Notes under the pieces: model-generated | The model's input: only the letters and a program-made list of their open reading frames with translations | The model's database searches: none | What the model was told of the DNA's origin: nothing | Position numbers and translations under genes: made by a program | Part shown: positions 34,555-44,853 of the stretch, piece by piece | How the letters are laid out: each line of letters opens with the position of its first letter | How positions within the stretch are numbered: the stretch's first letter is position 1 | Origin: Tumebacillus sp. BK434 | Lineage (GTDB): Bacteria; Bacillota; Bacilli; Tumebacillales; Tumebacillaceae | Assembly: GCF_004340785.1 (NCBI RefSeq) | Contig: NZ_SLXS01000010.1 | Location: 46,081-110,080, forward strand | Length of the DNA stretch: 64,000 bases | Direction of reading: 5' to 3'

Positions 34555-34791
34555 ATGTCCGCAGATATCTTTGCAAAAGTAAAAACCATCATCGTAGACC
34601 GACTGGGTGTCGAAGAAGATCAAGTAAAGCTTGAAGCCTCTTTCAAAGAAGACCTCGGTGCCGACTCTCTTGATGTTGTTGAGTTGGTGATGGAACTCGA
34701 AGATGAGTTCGATATGGAAATCTCTGACGAAGACGCAGAGAAAATCAACACCGTAGGTGACGTAGTATCCTACATCACTTCGAATAAGTAA
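34555..34791 (+). CDS. acpP: acyl carrier protein
   Basis: A 78-aa acidic carrier with the phosphopantetheine site at Ser38 in [16 protein letters not shown]. It carries the growing acyl chain for FabH, FabD, FabG and FabF in this cluster and for PlsX. ATG 34555 follows GAGGAGGTG. A terminator at 34811 separates it from fabF. Confidence 0.98.
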   Translation: MSADIFAKVKTIIVDRLGVEEDQVKLEASFKEDLGADSLDVVELVMELEDEFDMEISDEDAEKINTVGDVVSYITSNK

Positions 34792-34810
34792 GGTTTACTT
34801 ACTGGAGTGG

Positions 34811-34849
34811 GGAAGTCCCGCGACGTATTCCGCCCGGGACTTCCTTTTC
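34811..34849 (+). terminator. terminator between acpP and fabF
   Basis: GGAAGTCCCG pairs with CGGGACTTCC over a 14-base loop, followed by TTTTCT. It probably lowers transcription of fabF relative to acpP. Confidence 0.8.
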
Positions 34850-34891
34850 TCTATGTGCAGGCAAACTCTAAAAAAGAGAAGGTGAATCTGC

Positions 34892-36133
34892 GTGAAACGA
34901 CGTGTAGTGATCACCGGTATGGGAGTTATCAGCCCGGTAGGCAATGACGTAGATACTTTCTGGAACAACTTGACCGCAGGAAAATCGGGAATCCGGACCA
35001 TCGACCGCTTTGACACCACCGGTTTCGCCACCACGATTGCTGGTCAGGTCGATTTCAATCCGGAAGACTTTATCGATAAAAAAGAAGCGCGCCGCATGGA
35101 CCGCTTCGTCCAATACGCTGTAGCGTCTGCTCATCAGGCGATGCAGCAAGCCGATTTGAAGATTACGCCGGAAAATGCGGAGCGCATTGGCGTTTACATA
35201 GGGTCTGGCATCGGCGGATTGGAAACCCTCTGCGAGCAGCACTCCACGCTGGTCGAAAAAGGGCCGCGCCGCGTGTCTCCGTTCTTCGTGCCGATGATGA
35301 TCGGCGATATGGCATCCGGTCAGGTCTCGATCCTGCTCGGCGCCAAAGGGCCGAACTCCTCGCCGATCTCGGCGTGCGCGACCGGCACCAACGCGATCGG
35401 CGATGCGTCGAAGATCATCGAGCGCGGCGCAGCCGACGTGATGATCACCGGCGGTTCGGAAGCGGCGGTGCTGCCGCTGACGGTGGCCGGCTTCAACTCG
35501 GCCAAAGCGATGTCGACCGGTTTTAACGACACGCCGGAAAAAGCGTCCCGTCCGTTTGACAAAGACCGTGACGGATTCGTCCTCGGCGAAGGCAGCGGCG
35601 TCCTGGTGCTCGAAGAGCTGGAGCACGCGAAAAAGCGCGGCGCCACCATCCTCGCAGAGGTCGTCGGCTACGGCATGAGCGGTGACGCTTACCACATCAC
35701 CGCACCGGCTCCGGAAGGCGAAGGCGCGGCGCGCGCGATGAAAGAAGCGCTTCGCGATGCCGGCATCGAGCCGAGCGCGATCGGCTACATCAACGCGCAC
35801 GGCACCTCGACCGGTTATAACGACCTGTACGAGACCCAAGCGGTAAAGACCGCATTTGGCGATCATGCGTACAAGCTGGCGATGTCCTCGACCAAGTCGA
35901 TGACCGGCCATCTGCTCGGCGCTGCCGGCGCGATCGAAGCGGTCGCCTGTGTGTATGCGCTGCGCGAAGGCCTGTTGCCGCCGACGATCAATCTCGACGA
36001 GCCGGGTGAAAACTGTGACCTCGACTATGTGCCGAACGAAGCGCGGAAGGCGGACGTGGAATACGTCATGTCCAATTCTCTTGGCTTCGGCGGGCATAAT
36101 GCGTCGATCATTCTTAAAAAATATAGAGACTAG
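34892..36133 (+). CDS. fabF: beta-ketoacyl-ACP synthase II
   Basis: A 413-aa elongating condensing enzyme. Catalytic Cys in [14 protein letters not shown], with the two His residues in [11 protein letters not shown] and [15 protein letters not shown] (also the Lys) complete the Cys-His-His triad. GTG start at 34892 with AAGAGAAGGTG upstream. It follows acpP across a terminator, so it may have an additional promoter within 34792-34891 that I cannot point to. Confidence 0.96.
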   Translation: MKRRVVITGMGVISPVGNDVDTFWNNLTAGKSGIRTIDRFDTTGFATTIAGQVDFNPEDFIDKKEARRMDRFVQYAVASAHQAMQQADLKITPENAERIGVYIGSGIGGLETLCEQHSTLVEKGPRRVSPFFVPMMIGDMASGQVSILLGAKGPNSSPISACATGTNAIGDASKIIERGAADVMITGGSEAAVLPLTVAGFNSAKAMSTGFNDTPEKASRPFDKDRDGFVLGEGSGVLVLEELEHAKKRGATILAEVVGYGMSGDAYHITAPAPEGEGAARAMKEALRDAGIEPSAIGYINAHGTSTGYNDLYETQAVKTAFGDHAYKLAMSSTKSMTGHLLGAAGAIEAVACVYALREGLLPPTINLDEPGENCDLDYVPNEARKADVEYVMSNSLGFGGHNASIILKKYRD

Positions 36134-36141
36134 GTCTTTCT

Positions 36142-36173
36142 CCCTGGCAGTTTGAACTCCTCAAGCTGCCAGG
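36142..36173 (+). terminator. hairpin between fabF and rnc
   Basis: CCCTGGCAG pairs with CTGCCAGGG; the following TATCTCCTTTTC is only moderately T-rich, so it is a weak terminator at best. Confidence 0.5.
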
Positions 36174-36202
36174 GTATCTCCTTTTCTACGGGCAGGTGAA
36201 AC

Positions 36203-36901
<699 letters not shown>

Positions 36902-36964
36902 GCAAGGCTTCCTGTAGTGATCAGGGCCGATGCCATGCGGGGGATTTGGTCGCTGGAGGAAGCC

Positions 36965-37663
36965 TTATACAAGAGATTCTGCTTCCCGCAGGCGCGCGAT
37001 TTCGCGGTGGAGCGTTTCGTTTTCCAAGGCGAGCTGTTCAAGTTCAAGGCGGTTTTTTTGCAGATCTCGATAAAGACCTGGCGCAAAATAGCGGGCGATC
37101 AGCTCGTCGACAGCGTCCAGGTCTTTTTTGTCGATGATGATCGGCTCCAGCCGATCCAGTTCTTCTTGGGTGAGGTAGCCGTCATGTTGGCTTTTGGAGA
37201 AAAAATAGCCGAGGACGCGCCGTTTGTCGATCACTTTGACCGCATCGAGCTGCAAGGTGGAAGGGGTGTCAAACGGGTAGTGCAGGGGAAGGTCGTAGTG
37301 GAGGGTGACCGGGTCGCCGTACTTCTTCGAGGTCATCGGGGCGACGAACGCCCAGTTCCGCCCTTCGCAGAGGATCAGGCAGGGGTGGCGGTACGAAGTT
37401 TCCGAACCGATGTTAAAGGCGCCGAGGTCGGCATAGACGATGCGCCCGCGCTTGTAGCGGGTGTGGTTCTCCGCATACTGGTTGCGCTCCAGCCAAAACT
37501 CACTCCATAGCACCAGCGGGATGCTGCGCCGCAGCGGCGACTCGCTCAAAAACAGGACGAGGCGGCCGACCGCTTTCATCATCTCAGGGAACAGGCCCAG
37601 CATCCGTGCCGAACTGTCCGGGTGGGAGCGGTAAGACTCCAAAAGCTGTTTCTTGTTGATCAT
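36965..37663 (-). CDS. PemK/MazF-fold protein with helical extensions
   Basis: A 232-aa protein. Residues about 70-175 match the PemK/MazF (CcdB-like) fold: KRGRIVYADLG, GSETSYRHP and VAPMTSKK, then a Asp-Lys-Arg-Arg segment as in MazF. The Arg92 and Thr111/Ser112 positions correspond to the RNase active residues of MazF. It has about 65 extra N-terminal residues and a C-terminal heptad region (LEQLALENETLHREIARL), so it is much larger than a normal MazF toxin (about 115 aa). No antitoxin gene is adjacent. AAGGAGCT fixes ATG 37663; the longer reading from 37765 is less likely. Confidence 0.72.
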   Translation of the reverse strand: MINKKQLLESYRSHPDSSARMLGLFPEMMKAVGRLVLFLSESPLRRSIPLVLWSEFWLERNQYAENHTRYKRGRIVYADLGAFNIGSETSYRHPCLILCEGRNWAFVAPMTSKKYGDPVTLHYDLPLHYPFDTPSTLQLDAVKVIDKRRVLGYFFSKSQHDGYLTQEELDRLEPIIIDKKDLDAVDELIARYFAPGLYRDLQKNRLELEQLALENETLHREIARLREAESLV

Positions 37664-37763
37664 CTGGGGGAAGCTCCTTCGGGGAAAAGTGGGGGGACTT
37701 GCGAAGTGTTGTAACGAGTCCCATTTTTCCACATCTCCGTTTAAGCCGTCAAGATGCATTTGC

Positions 37764-37799
37764 AAAAAAAGACCGCCGCTTATAAGTTCTGAGCGGCGG
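37764..37799 (-). terminator. reverse-strand terminator of the 33-aa gene
   Basis: On the reverse strand CCGCCGCT and AGCGGCGG form a stem followed by TCTTTTTTT. It lies between the microgene and the PemK-like gene, separating the two transcripts. Confidence 0.88.
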
Positions 37800-37843
37800 G
37801 AAAAGGTGGGAAGGTACCTATTGAATTTGCTTTCTGTTCCGTT

Positions 37844-37945
37844 TTAGAGAACAGATTGCAAAGAGCTGGCGCGGTATTTTTCAAATTGCACATCTACAGG
37901 GTGCAGTGTAATCATTTTGACCAGTTTGACGATCACCTTTTTCAT
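37844..37945 (-). CDS. 33-residue basic peptide gene
   Basis: The reverse strand reads MKKVIVKLVKMITLHPVDVQ then FEKYRASSLQSVL. The start has an excellent GAGGAGGCG ribosome binding site 7-8 bases away, and a strong terminator follows 45 bases after the stop, so it looks like a complete single-gene unit. The N-terminal half is an amphipathic, basic helix (K2, K3, K7, K10) and could bind membrane; there is no signal peptidase site. I do not recognise it. A signalling, membrane-active or regulatory peptide are all possible. Confidence 0.6.
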   Translation of the reverse strand: MKKVIVKLVKMITLHPVDVQFEKYRASSLQSVL

Positions 37946-38112
37946 GGCGATAGCGCCTCCTCGTTTGGGTGGTTTGCCTTACATCTTTATCCTAACCGAG
38001 GAGTTTTAAGCCAGTGTGAACGCGGGGTGAAGTTTCAAGAGCGTCCCACAACGATCAAGTGTATGGTAAAATAGAAAGGTTGAAAGTCGATTCATCACGG
38101 AGGGGAAATAGG

Positions 38113-41100
38113 TTGTATCTGAAGCGAATAGAAGCCATCGGATTCAAGTCGTTCGCAGATCGCACGGAGCTTGAATTTGTTCCCGGCGTCACCGCCGTTG
38201 TCGGTCCGAACGGCAGCGGCAAATCGAACGTCTCCGATGCGATCCGCTGGGTGCTCGGGGAACAGAGCGCCAAGAGCCTGCGCGGGGCCAAGATGGAAGA
38301 TGTCATCTTTGCCGGTTCCGATACCCGCAAGCCGGTCAACTATTGCGAAGTGTCCCTGACGCTCGACAACAGTCAGCACGAGCTCGACTTGGCATTTAAC
38401 GAAGTGGTGATCACGCGGCGCGTCTACCGCTCGGGTGATTCAGAATATATGATCAACAAACAATCCTGCCGCCTCAAAGACATCACCGAGCTGTTCATGG
38501 ACACCGGGCTTGGCAAAGAGGCGTATTCGGTGATCGGACAAGGCCGGATCGACGAGATCTTGTCCAACAAATCGGAAGACCGCCGCACCATTTTCGAAGA
38601 GGCGGCCGGCATCGTCAAATACAAAAGCCGCAAGAAAGAAGCGGAGAAGAAGCTCGACGAGACGACCGCCAATCTGATCCGCATCGGCGACGTGATCGGC
38701 GAGCTTGAGGTGCAGATCGAACCGATGGCAGAGCAGGCCGAAGTAGCGCAAAAAGCCAAAGCGTTCAAAAAGCAGCTCGAACGCTACGAAGTCGCCCTCT
38801 ACGTCCACGAGATCGAAGATCTGCACGGCAAATGGACGCAAGGCAACACCGACGGCCAGGCGCTGGCAGCGGAGCACCTCGACCAGTCTGCCCGCGTCAG
38901 CAAGCAGGAAGCCGATTACGAGAAGATCCGCTGGGAGCTGAACCGGCTCGAAGCAGATCTGGAACAGGCGCAGGCGGCGCTCGTCGAAGTGGTGCAGGAG
39001 TTCGAAAAGGCGGAAGGCCGCCGCGAAGTGCTGCTGGAGCGCGAACGCAACTTGCTCGCCACGATCGGCGACATCGAAAACACGCTCGCCAAGCTTGGCC
39101 GCGAACAGGAGACGACCCGTGACCTGCACCGCGCTGAAACGGACAAGGCGGCCGGGCTTTTGAGCACGATCCAGTCGCTGCGCCGGGAGCTGGAGCAAAA
39201 GCTCAACCTCGCCAAAGGCATCCTCGACAAAGTCGGCAGCGAAAATGAAGTTGAGCGTCTGAAAAGCGACCTGATCGAACGATTGAACGACAGCGCCTCC
39301 AAGCGCAATGAGCTCAAGAACATCGACGCGACGCTCGAAGGACTTCAGCGGCGCATCGTCCGCCAAAGCGAAGAGGAAGCAGAGCTGAAAAGCCGCGTCC
39401 AAGCATTCCGCGAGACGATGTCTGACGTACAAAAGGCAAGGGAAGAAGAAGCTGCGCAAGAGACGGTCACCGCCGCACGCGTGCAAGCTTTGCGCGCGAA
39501 GATTCAGCAGGAGTCGCAAGATCAGGAGAAGCGTACCAACATCCTGCGCACCTGGCAGACCGAACACGCGTCCGCCCGTTCGCGCTATGAGCTGTTGCGC
39601 GACATGGAAGCACAGTACGGCGGCTACCAGGGCGGCGTGCGCAACATCCTGCAGGCGGCACAGAAAGGCAGTGTAAACGGGATCAACGGCGCGGTGGCCG
39701 AGCTGATGCAAGTGCCCCGCGAGCTGGAGCAGGCGATGGAGACGGCGCTGGGCGGGGCGATGCAAAACGTCGTCGTCGACAGCGAGCAGGCCGGCCGCGA
39801 CGCGATCCGCTTCCTCAAGCAATCGGGCGGCGGACGGGCGACGTTCATGCCGCGCGACGTGATGAAAGGCCGCAGCCTCGGCCGCTCGGAGCGGATGGCG
39901 GTGGAAGGTCACAGCGGCTATGTCGGCATCGCGTCGGAGCTGGTCGCCACCGACGCCAAATACCAGAACATCATCGACAACCTGCTCGGCGCGGTCGTAG
40001 TCGCCAAAACGATCGCCGACGCCAACGCCTTGGCACGGCTCCTGCAGTACCGCGTGCGCGTCGTCACGCTCGATGGCGATGTCGTCAACCCGGGCGGCTC
40101 GATGAGCGGCGGTTCTGTGCAGAAGAAAGGCACCTCGCTGCTCGGCAGGACCCGCGAGATCGAAGAGATGGAAGAAAAGATCGCGGGGATGGAGAAGAAG
40201 ATTGCGGACGCCGAGACTGTATTCCGGCAAAAAGAGCAAGAATTGGTAACAGCCAAAACGGAGCTCGGCAAGCTGAGCGGACAGGTCGACACGCACCGCG
40301 ACACGCTGTACCGCCAAGATTCGCAGCTCCGCGAGCTGACGATCCAGCAAAGCGGTGTCGAAGAGCGCCTCGAGCTCGTACTGCTCGAGCTGGAACAATA
40401 CCGTTTGGAAGCGAAAGACAACAAAGCGAAAAAAGAGCAGGTGCAAGCTGAACTGCTGCGCTTGGACGGTGAAGCGGCCGCGCTGCAGCAGACGGTCGAC
40501 GAGAAGCAGCATGCGCGGAAAGAACAGCAGTCGGCGATGAACGACGCCAACGAGGAAGTGACCGAATTCAAAGTCCGCCTCGCCGCCGTCGAACAGGAGC
40601 ACCAGGGCGTGCTCGTGAACCTCGAACGCCTGCAGGTCCGCCTTGACGAACTGCAGGCGGAAGCGCAGGGCAAAGACGCCGAGCTGACCGAGGCCGGGCT
40701 GCGCTTGCAGGAGATCAAACGAGAGCTGGCGAGCGCCGTCTCCCTGCTCACCAACTTTGAAGGGCACCGCCGGGCAGCGGAAGACAAGCTCGACCTGTTG
40801 CGCCAGACCAAGCAGGAGCTGTCCGGCCAAGCGGGGGCGCTCGAGCAGCAACTGCGCGAAGCCCGCCTCGCGCTGAAAGCGATCGAAGGCAAAGTGCACA
40901 CCAACGAAGTCAAGGTCAACCGCCTCGACGTGGAGCTGAACAACGCCTTGACCAAGCTCGCCGAAGAGTACCACATCTCCTATGAGCTGGCCAAAGAGCG
41001 CTATCCGATGCCGGAGGAGCTCGAAGCGACCCGGCAACGCGTCCGCACGCTGCGCCATGAGATCGAGCAGCTTGGCGACGTGAACTTTGGAGCGATTGAA

Positions 41101-41685
41101 GAGCACGCCCGGATGCAGGATCGCTTAGGGTTCCTGACCGAGCAGCGCGACGACCTGGTCAAGGCGGTCGAGCAGCTCTATGAAGTGATCGGCGAGATCA
41201 ACGCCGAGATGTCGAAGCGCTTCCAAGAGACTTTCGATGCGATCCGCCTCCATTTTGTCGACGTGTTTGTCGCGCTCTTTGGCGGCGGGCGCGCCGACCT
41301 GACCTTGACCGACCCGGAGTCGATGCTGACCACCGGCATCGAAGTGCTGGCCCAGCCGCCGGGCAAGAAGCTGCAGAATCTGAACCTGCTCTCCGGCGGC
41401 GAGCGGGCACTGACGGCGCTGGCGCTCCTGTTTGCGATCCTGCGCGTCAAGCCGGTGCCGTTCTGCGTGCTCGACGAGGTCGAAGCGGCGCTCGACGATG
41501 CCAACGTGGCCCGCTACTCCCAGTACCTGCGCGAGTTTTCCAAACAGACGCAGTTTATCGTCATCACTCACCGCAAAGGCACGATGGAAGGCGCCGATGT
41601 CCTCTATGGCATCACGATGCAGGAGTCGGGCATCTCAAAAGTCGTCTCGGTGCGTCTCGTAGAAAATGAGATCGAAGCTGTCTAA
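38113..41685 (+). CDS. smc: chromosome segregation SMC ATPase
   Basis: A 1190-aa condensin subunit. Walker A GPNGSGKSNVSDAIRW is at about residue 32, two long coiled coils (about 170-500 and 660-1010) flank a hinge domain near 515-650 (YGGYQGGVRNIL to NPGGSMSGG), and the C-terminal LSGGERALTALALLFAI with LDEVEAALDDANV gives the signature and Walker B. TTG 38113 after GGAGGGG gives MYLKRIEAIGFKSFA, the family start. An extended -10-like TGGTAAAAT lies at 38061-38069. Confidence 0.96.
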   Translation: MYLKRIEAIGFKSFADRTELEFVPGVTAVVGPNGSGKSNVSDAIRWVLGEQSAKSLRGAKMEDVIFAGSDTRKPVNYCEVSLTLDNSQHELDLAFNEVVITRRVYRSGDSEYMINKQSCRLKDITELFMDTGLGKEAYSVIGQGRIDEILSNKSEDRRTIFEEAAGIVKYKSRKKEAEKKLDETTANLIRIGDVIGELEVQIEPMAEQAEVAQKAKAFKKQLERYEVALYVHEIEDLHGKWTQGNTDGQALAAEHLDQSARVSKQEADYEKIRWELNRLEADLEQAQAALVEVVQEFEKAEGRREVLLERERNLLATIGDIENTLAKLGREQETTRDLHRAETDKAAGLLSTIQSLRRELEQKLNLAKGILDKVGSENEVERLKSDLIERLNDSASKRNELKNIDATLEGLQRRIVRQSEEEAELKSRVQAFRETMSDVQKAREEEAAQETVTAARVQALRAKIQQESQDQEKRTNILRTWQTEHASARSRYELLRDMEAQYGGYQGGVRNILQAAQKGSVNGINGAVAELMQVPRELEQAMETALGGAMQNVVVDSEQAGRDAIRFLKQSGGGRATFMPRDVMKGRSLGRSERMAVEGHSGYVGIASELVATDAKYQNIIDNLLGAVVVAKTIADANALARLLQYRVRVVTLDGDVVNPGGSMSGGSVQKKGTSLLGRTREIEEMEEKIAGMEKKIADAETVFRQKEQELVTAKTELGKLSGQVDTHRDTLYRQDSQLRELTIQQSGVEERLELVLLELEQYRLEAKDNKAKKEQVQAELLRLDGEAAALQQTVDEKQHARKEQQSAMNDANEEVTEFKVRLAAVEQEHQGVLVNLERLQVRLDELQAEAQGKDAELTEAGLRLQEIKRELASAVSLLTNFEGHRRAAEDKLDLLRQTKQELSGQAGALEQQLREARLALKAIEGKVHTNEVKVNRLDVELNNALTKLAEEYHISYELAKERYPMPEELEATRQRVRTLRHEIEQLGDVNFGAIEEHARMQDRLGFLTEQRDDLVKAVEQLYEVIGEINAEMSKRFQETFDAIRLHFVDVFVALFGGGRADLTLTDPESMLTTGIEVLAQPPGKKLQNLNLLSGGERALTALALLFAILRVKPVPFCVLDEVEAALDDANVARYSQYLREFSKQTQFIVITHRKGTMEGADVLYGITMQESGISKVVSVRLVENEIEAV

Positions 41686-41732
41686 AAAGACATGCTGTCG
41701 TATTCAGCCGTAAGTAAAGGAGTTGTTCCGTC

Positions 41733-42668
41733 ATGGGATTTTTCAGCAAATTTAAAGAAGGCCTGACCAAAACGCGCGACGCGCTAATGGGCAAAGTCGA
41801 ATCGATCATCTCTTTTGGCCGCAAGATCGACGAGGAGTTCTATGAGGAGCTCGAAGAAGCGCTGATCATGGCCGATGTCGGCGTCAACACCGTCATGGAC
41901 ATCATGGACGAACTGCGCTCCGAAGTGAAAAAGCGCAAGCTCTCCGAAGCTGAAGAGCTGCGTCCGGTCTTGAAAGACATCCTCGTACGCCTGATGGGCG
42001 AGCAGAACGGCGACCTGCAGACGTCTCCGGACGGCCTGACCGTCATCCTCTTTGTCGGGGTCAACGGCGTCGGCAAGACGACGACGATCGGCAAGCTCGC
42101 TCACCAGTTCAAGTCGCAAGGTCAAAAAGTCGTCTTGGCAGCCGGTGACACCTTCCGCGCCGGGGCGATCGAACAGCTCGAAGTGTGGGGCAAGCGCGCC
42201 GGCGTCGACGTGATCAAGCAGCAGGCAGGCTCCGACCCGGCCGCCGTCATCTACGACGGCATTCAGGCGGCGCGCTCGCGCAAAGCGGACGTTTTGCTCT
42301 GCGATACGGCGGGCCGCCTGCAGAACAAAGCCAACCTGATGGAAGAGCTGAACAAGATCTATCGCGTCATCAAGCGCGAGGTGCCGGATGCGCCGCACGA
42401 GACCCTGCTCGTGCTCGACGCGACGACCGGTCAGAACGCCCTGCAGCAGGCCAAGCTGTTCGGCGAGTCGACCGGCGTGACCGGCCTCGTTCTGACCAAG
42501 CTCGACGGCACGGCGAAAGGCGGCATCGTCATCGCGATCCGCAAAGAGCTGTCGATCCCGGTCAAACTGGTCGGGCTCGGGGAAAAGATGGAAGATCTGA
42601 TGCCGTTTGACGCGCAGGATTTCATCGATGCGCTGTTCGCCAAGAGCGACGAAAAGCCGCAAGAATAA
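41733..42668 (+). CDS. ftsY: signal recognition particle receptor FtsY
   Basis: A 311-aa SRP-type GTPase. The N domain (about 1-90) is followed by the G domain with GVNGVGKTTTIGKLA, DTFRAGAIEQL, CDTAGRLQNK and LTKLDGTAKGG. The acidic A domain of enterobacterial FtsY is absent, as is normal in Bacilli. It docks Ffh-ribosome complexes at the membrane. AAAGGAG precedes the start. smc-ftsY adjacency is conserved. Confidence 0.96.
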   Translation: MGFFSKFKEGLTKTRDALMGKVESIISFGRKIDEEFYEELEEALIMADVGVNTVMDIMDELRSEVKKRKLSEAEELRPVLKDILVRLMGEQNGDLQTSPDGLTVILFVGVNGVGKTTTIGKLAHQFKSQGQKVVLAAGDTFRAGAIEQLEVWGKRAGVDVIKQQAGSDPAAVIYDGIQAARSRKADVLLCDTAGRLQNKANLMEELNKIYRVIKREVPDAPHETLLVLDATTGQNALQQAKLFGESTGVTGLVLTKLDGTAKGGIVIAIRKELSIPVKLVGLGEKMEDLMPFDAQDFIDALFAKSDEKPQE

Positions 42669-42685
42669 GATTTTTTGCAAGACAG

Positions 42686-42714
42686 TTGACAAGCCGTTGT
42701 CTTTTCAGTAATAT
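42686..42714 (+). promoter_or_regulatory. sigma-A promoter before ylxM-ffh
   Basis: TTGACA (42686-42691), spacer 17, TAATAT (42709-42714). It gives the YlxM-Ffh-rpsP unit its own promoter just after ftsY. Confidence 0.85.
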
Positions 42715-42759
42715 ATCGTCTGTAAAGGTTCTCGACTTGACAGGCAGGGGGTGTCTCAC

Positions 42760-43092
42760 TTGTTAGAAAAGACCACCCAGATGAACCTGTTGTATGACTT
42801 TTACGGTGTCATGCTCACCGAAAAGCAACGGCAATTTGTCGAGCTGTACTACTTGGACGATCTGTCGCTTGCTGAGATCGCCGAGCAATTTGAGATCAGC
42901 CGTCAAGCGGTTCACGATAACCTCAAGCGCGCAAGCGCGCAGCTGCTCGATTACGAGGACAAGCTGCGCCTTGTCGAGCGTTTTCTGCACCGCATGGAGA
43001 CTCGTCAGCAGGTCCTCGATCTGTTGGAAGATCTGCCGGAGGAGAAGCTCGCACAGCTGGAGCTTTTGCTCGATGAACTGATCGCTGAATAA
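42760..43092 (+). CDS. YlxM family helix-turn-helix protein (UPF0122)
   Basis: A 110-aa protein with a sigma-70 region-4-like [23 protein letters not shown] and [20 protein letters not shown]. YlxM proteins are SRP-associated in Streptococcus and always precede ffh; direct function in Bacilli is unsettled. The start is TTG 42760, 8 bases after AGGGGGTG, giving MLEKTTQMN as in B. subtilis; GTG 42751 is an alternative that overlaps the ribosome binding site. Confidence 0.9.
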   Translation: MLEKTTQMNLLYDFYGVMLTEKQRQFVELYYLDDLSLAEIAEQFEISRQAVHDNLKRASAQLLDYEDKLRLVERFLHRMETRQQVLDLLEDLPEEKLAQLELLLDELIAE

Positions 43093-43104
43093 AGGAGGAT
43101 GGCC

Positions 43105-44460
43105 ATGGTCTTCGAAGGATTAGCGAACCGATTGCAAGACACCTTCAACCGCCTGCGCGGCAAAGGGAAGCTGGGCGAATCGGACGTCAAAGAAGCCATG
43201 CGGGAAGTGCGGCTTGCCCTGCTCGAAGCGGACGTCAACTTTAAGGTCGTCAAGGACTTTGTTGAAAAGGTGCGCGAGCGTGCGGTCGGACAGGAAGTCC
43301 TGCAGAGCCTGACTCCGGGTCAACATGTCATCAAGATCGTCAACGAAGAATTAACCGCCTTGATGGGTGGCGAGCAGGCGAAGCTCGCCGTCACCAAGCC
43401 GCCCACCGTCATCATGATGGTTGGTCTGCAAGGTGCGGGCAAGACCACTCATGTCGGCAAGTTGGCGCGACTTCTGCAAAAAGAGCGCAAAAAGCCGCTG
43501 CTCGTCGCCGGTGACATCTATCGTCCGGCCGCGATCAAGCAGCTGCAGGTGCTGGGCGAACAGCTTGATGCTGAGGTCTTCTCGCTGGGCGATCAGGTAT
43601 CGCCGGTGGAGATCGCCAAACAAGCGCTGCACCATGCGAAGATACACGGCCATGACTATGTGCTGATCGACACCGCCGGCCGCCTGCACATCGACGAACA
43701 GTTGATGGATGAGCTCCAGCGGGTCAAGAGCGAAGTCAATCCTGACGAGATTCTGCTTGTGGTCGACGCGATGACCGGGCAAGACGCGGTCAACGTCGCA
43801 GAGAGCTTCCATAACCAGCTCGCCGTAACCGGCGCGATCCTCACCAAGCTCGACGGCGATACCCGCGGCGGTGCTGCATTGTCCATCCGGGCGGTGACCG
43901 GCATCCCGATCAAATACGCGGGCATCGGCGAGAAGATCGACGCGATCGAACCGTTCCATCCCGACCGGATGGCATCACGCATCCTCGGCATGGGCGACGT
44001 GCTTACCTTGATCGAAAAGGCGCAACAGAACATCGACAAGGACAAAGCGATGGAGATGGAGCGCAAACTGCGCAACGCAGACTTCACGCTCGATGACTTC
44101 CTCGAACAACTGCAACAGGTCAAGCAACTGGGGCCGCTGGATCAACTGCTCGGGATGATGCCCGGCATGAACAAAGCGATGAAGGGTCTGCAAAACGCCA
44201 ACGTGGACGAAAAGCAGATCGGACGTGTCGAAGCGATCATCCGCTCGATGACGCCGATCGAGCGCATCGAACCGAAGGTGATCGACTCCTCGCGCCGCAA
44301 GCGCATCGCCAAAGGCAGCGGGACGACCGTTCAGGACGTCAACCGCCTGCTCAAGCAGTTCGAAGAGATGCAGAAAATGATGAAACAGTTCTCCGGAATG
44401 GCCAAGAAGATGAAAAAAGGGAAAAAGGGCAAGGGCTTCCCGAAGCTCCCGTTCATGTAA
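43105..44460 (+). CDS. ffh: signal recognition particle protein Ffh
   Basis: A 451-aa SRP54 homologue. The N domain is followed by the GTPase with GLQGAGKTTHVGKLA, DIYRPAAIKQL, DTAGRLHID and LTKLDGDTRGG, then a methionine-rich M domain (about 300-450: LLGMMPGMNKAMKGL, EEMQKMMKQF) that binds scRNA and signal sequences. ATG 43105 has AGGAGG six bases upstream; ATG 43099 abuts the site and is unlikely. Confidence 0.97.
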   Translation: MVFEGLANRLQDTFNRLRGKGKLGESDVKEAMREVRLALLEADVNFKVVKDFVEKVRERAVGQEVLQSLTPGQHVIKIVNEELTALMGGEQAKLAVTKPPTVIMMVGLQGAGKTTHVGKLARLLQKERKKPLLVAGDIYRPAAIKQLQVLGEQLDAEVFSLGDQVSPVEIAKQALHHAKIHGHDYVLIDTAGRLHIDEQLMDELQRVKSEVNPDEILLVVDAMTGQDAVNVAESFHNQLAVTGAILTKLDGDTRGGAALSIRAVTGIPIKYAGIGEKIDAIEPFHPDRMASRILGMGDVLTLIEKAQQNIDKDKAMEMERKLRNADFTLDDFLEQLQQVKQLGPLDQLLGMMPGMNKAMKGLQNANVDEKQIGRVEAIIRSMTPIERIEPKVIDSSRRKRIAKGSGTTVQDVNRLLKQFEEMQKMMKQFSGMAKKMKKGKKGKGFPKLPFM

Positions 44461-44485
44461 TCCCTGATTTTCTCACCCAAAAGAT

Positions 44486-44515
44486 AAATCTTTTCGTTCC
44501 ATCGGAACGAGATTT
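44486..44515. other. inverted repeat in the rpsP leader
   Basis: AAATC and TCGTTCC pair with GGAACGA and GATTT around ATC. The stem has no T tract behind it, so it is more likely a leader structure or operator for rpsP than a terminator. A TATGAT hexamer overlaps its right edge. Confidence 0.45.
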
Positions 44516-44554
44516 ATGATAAGATATGATTTTGTGATGGAGGTGAAATAAACA

Positions 44555-44827
44555 ATGGCAGTTAAGATTCGTCTGAAGCGTATGGGTCAAAAGAAAGCTC
44601 CGTTCTACCGTGTAGTCGTAGCTGATTCCCGTTCTCCGCGCGATGGTCGTTTCATCGAGGAGATCGGTACCTATAACCCGGTAACTCAACCGGCTCAAAT
44701 CAACATCGACGAAGAGAAAGCGATCAAATGGCTGAACGACGGTGCACAACCGTCCGACACCGTGAAGAACCTCTTCTCGAAAACCGGCATCCTCAAGAAA
44801 GTCCACGAAGCAAAAGCTGGCAAGTAA
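44555..44827 (+). CDS. rpsP: 30S ribosomal protein S16
   Basis: A 90-aa protein, [20 protein letters not shown], with the usual [20 protein letters not shown]. It binds 16S rRNA helices early in 30S assembly. ATG 44555 follows GGAGGTG. It starts the conserved rpsP-khpA-ylqD-rimM-trmD series. Confidence 0.98.
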   Translation: MAVKIRLKRMGQKKAPFYRVVVADSRSPRDGRFIEEIGTYNPVTQPAQINIDEEKAIKWLNDGAQPSDTVKNLFSKTGILKKVHEAKAGK

Positions 44828-44853
44828 TCTCTCTTCCCAGGGAGGAATTTGCT

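Noticed and set aside
36917..37510. 197-aa forward ORF between rnc and smc
   Set aside because: It is antisense to the PemK-like gene, which has a recognisable fold and a proper ribosome binding site; the forward frame has neither.
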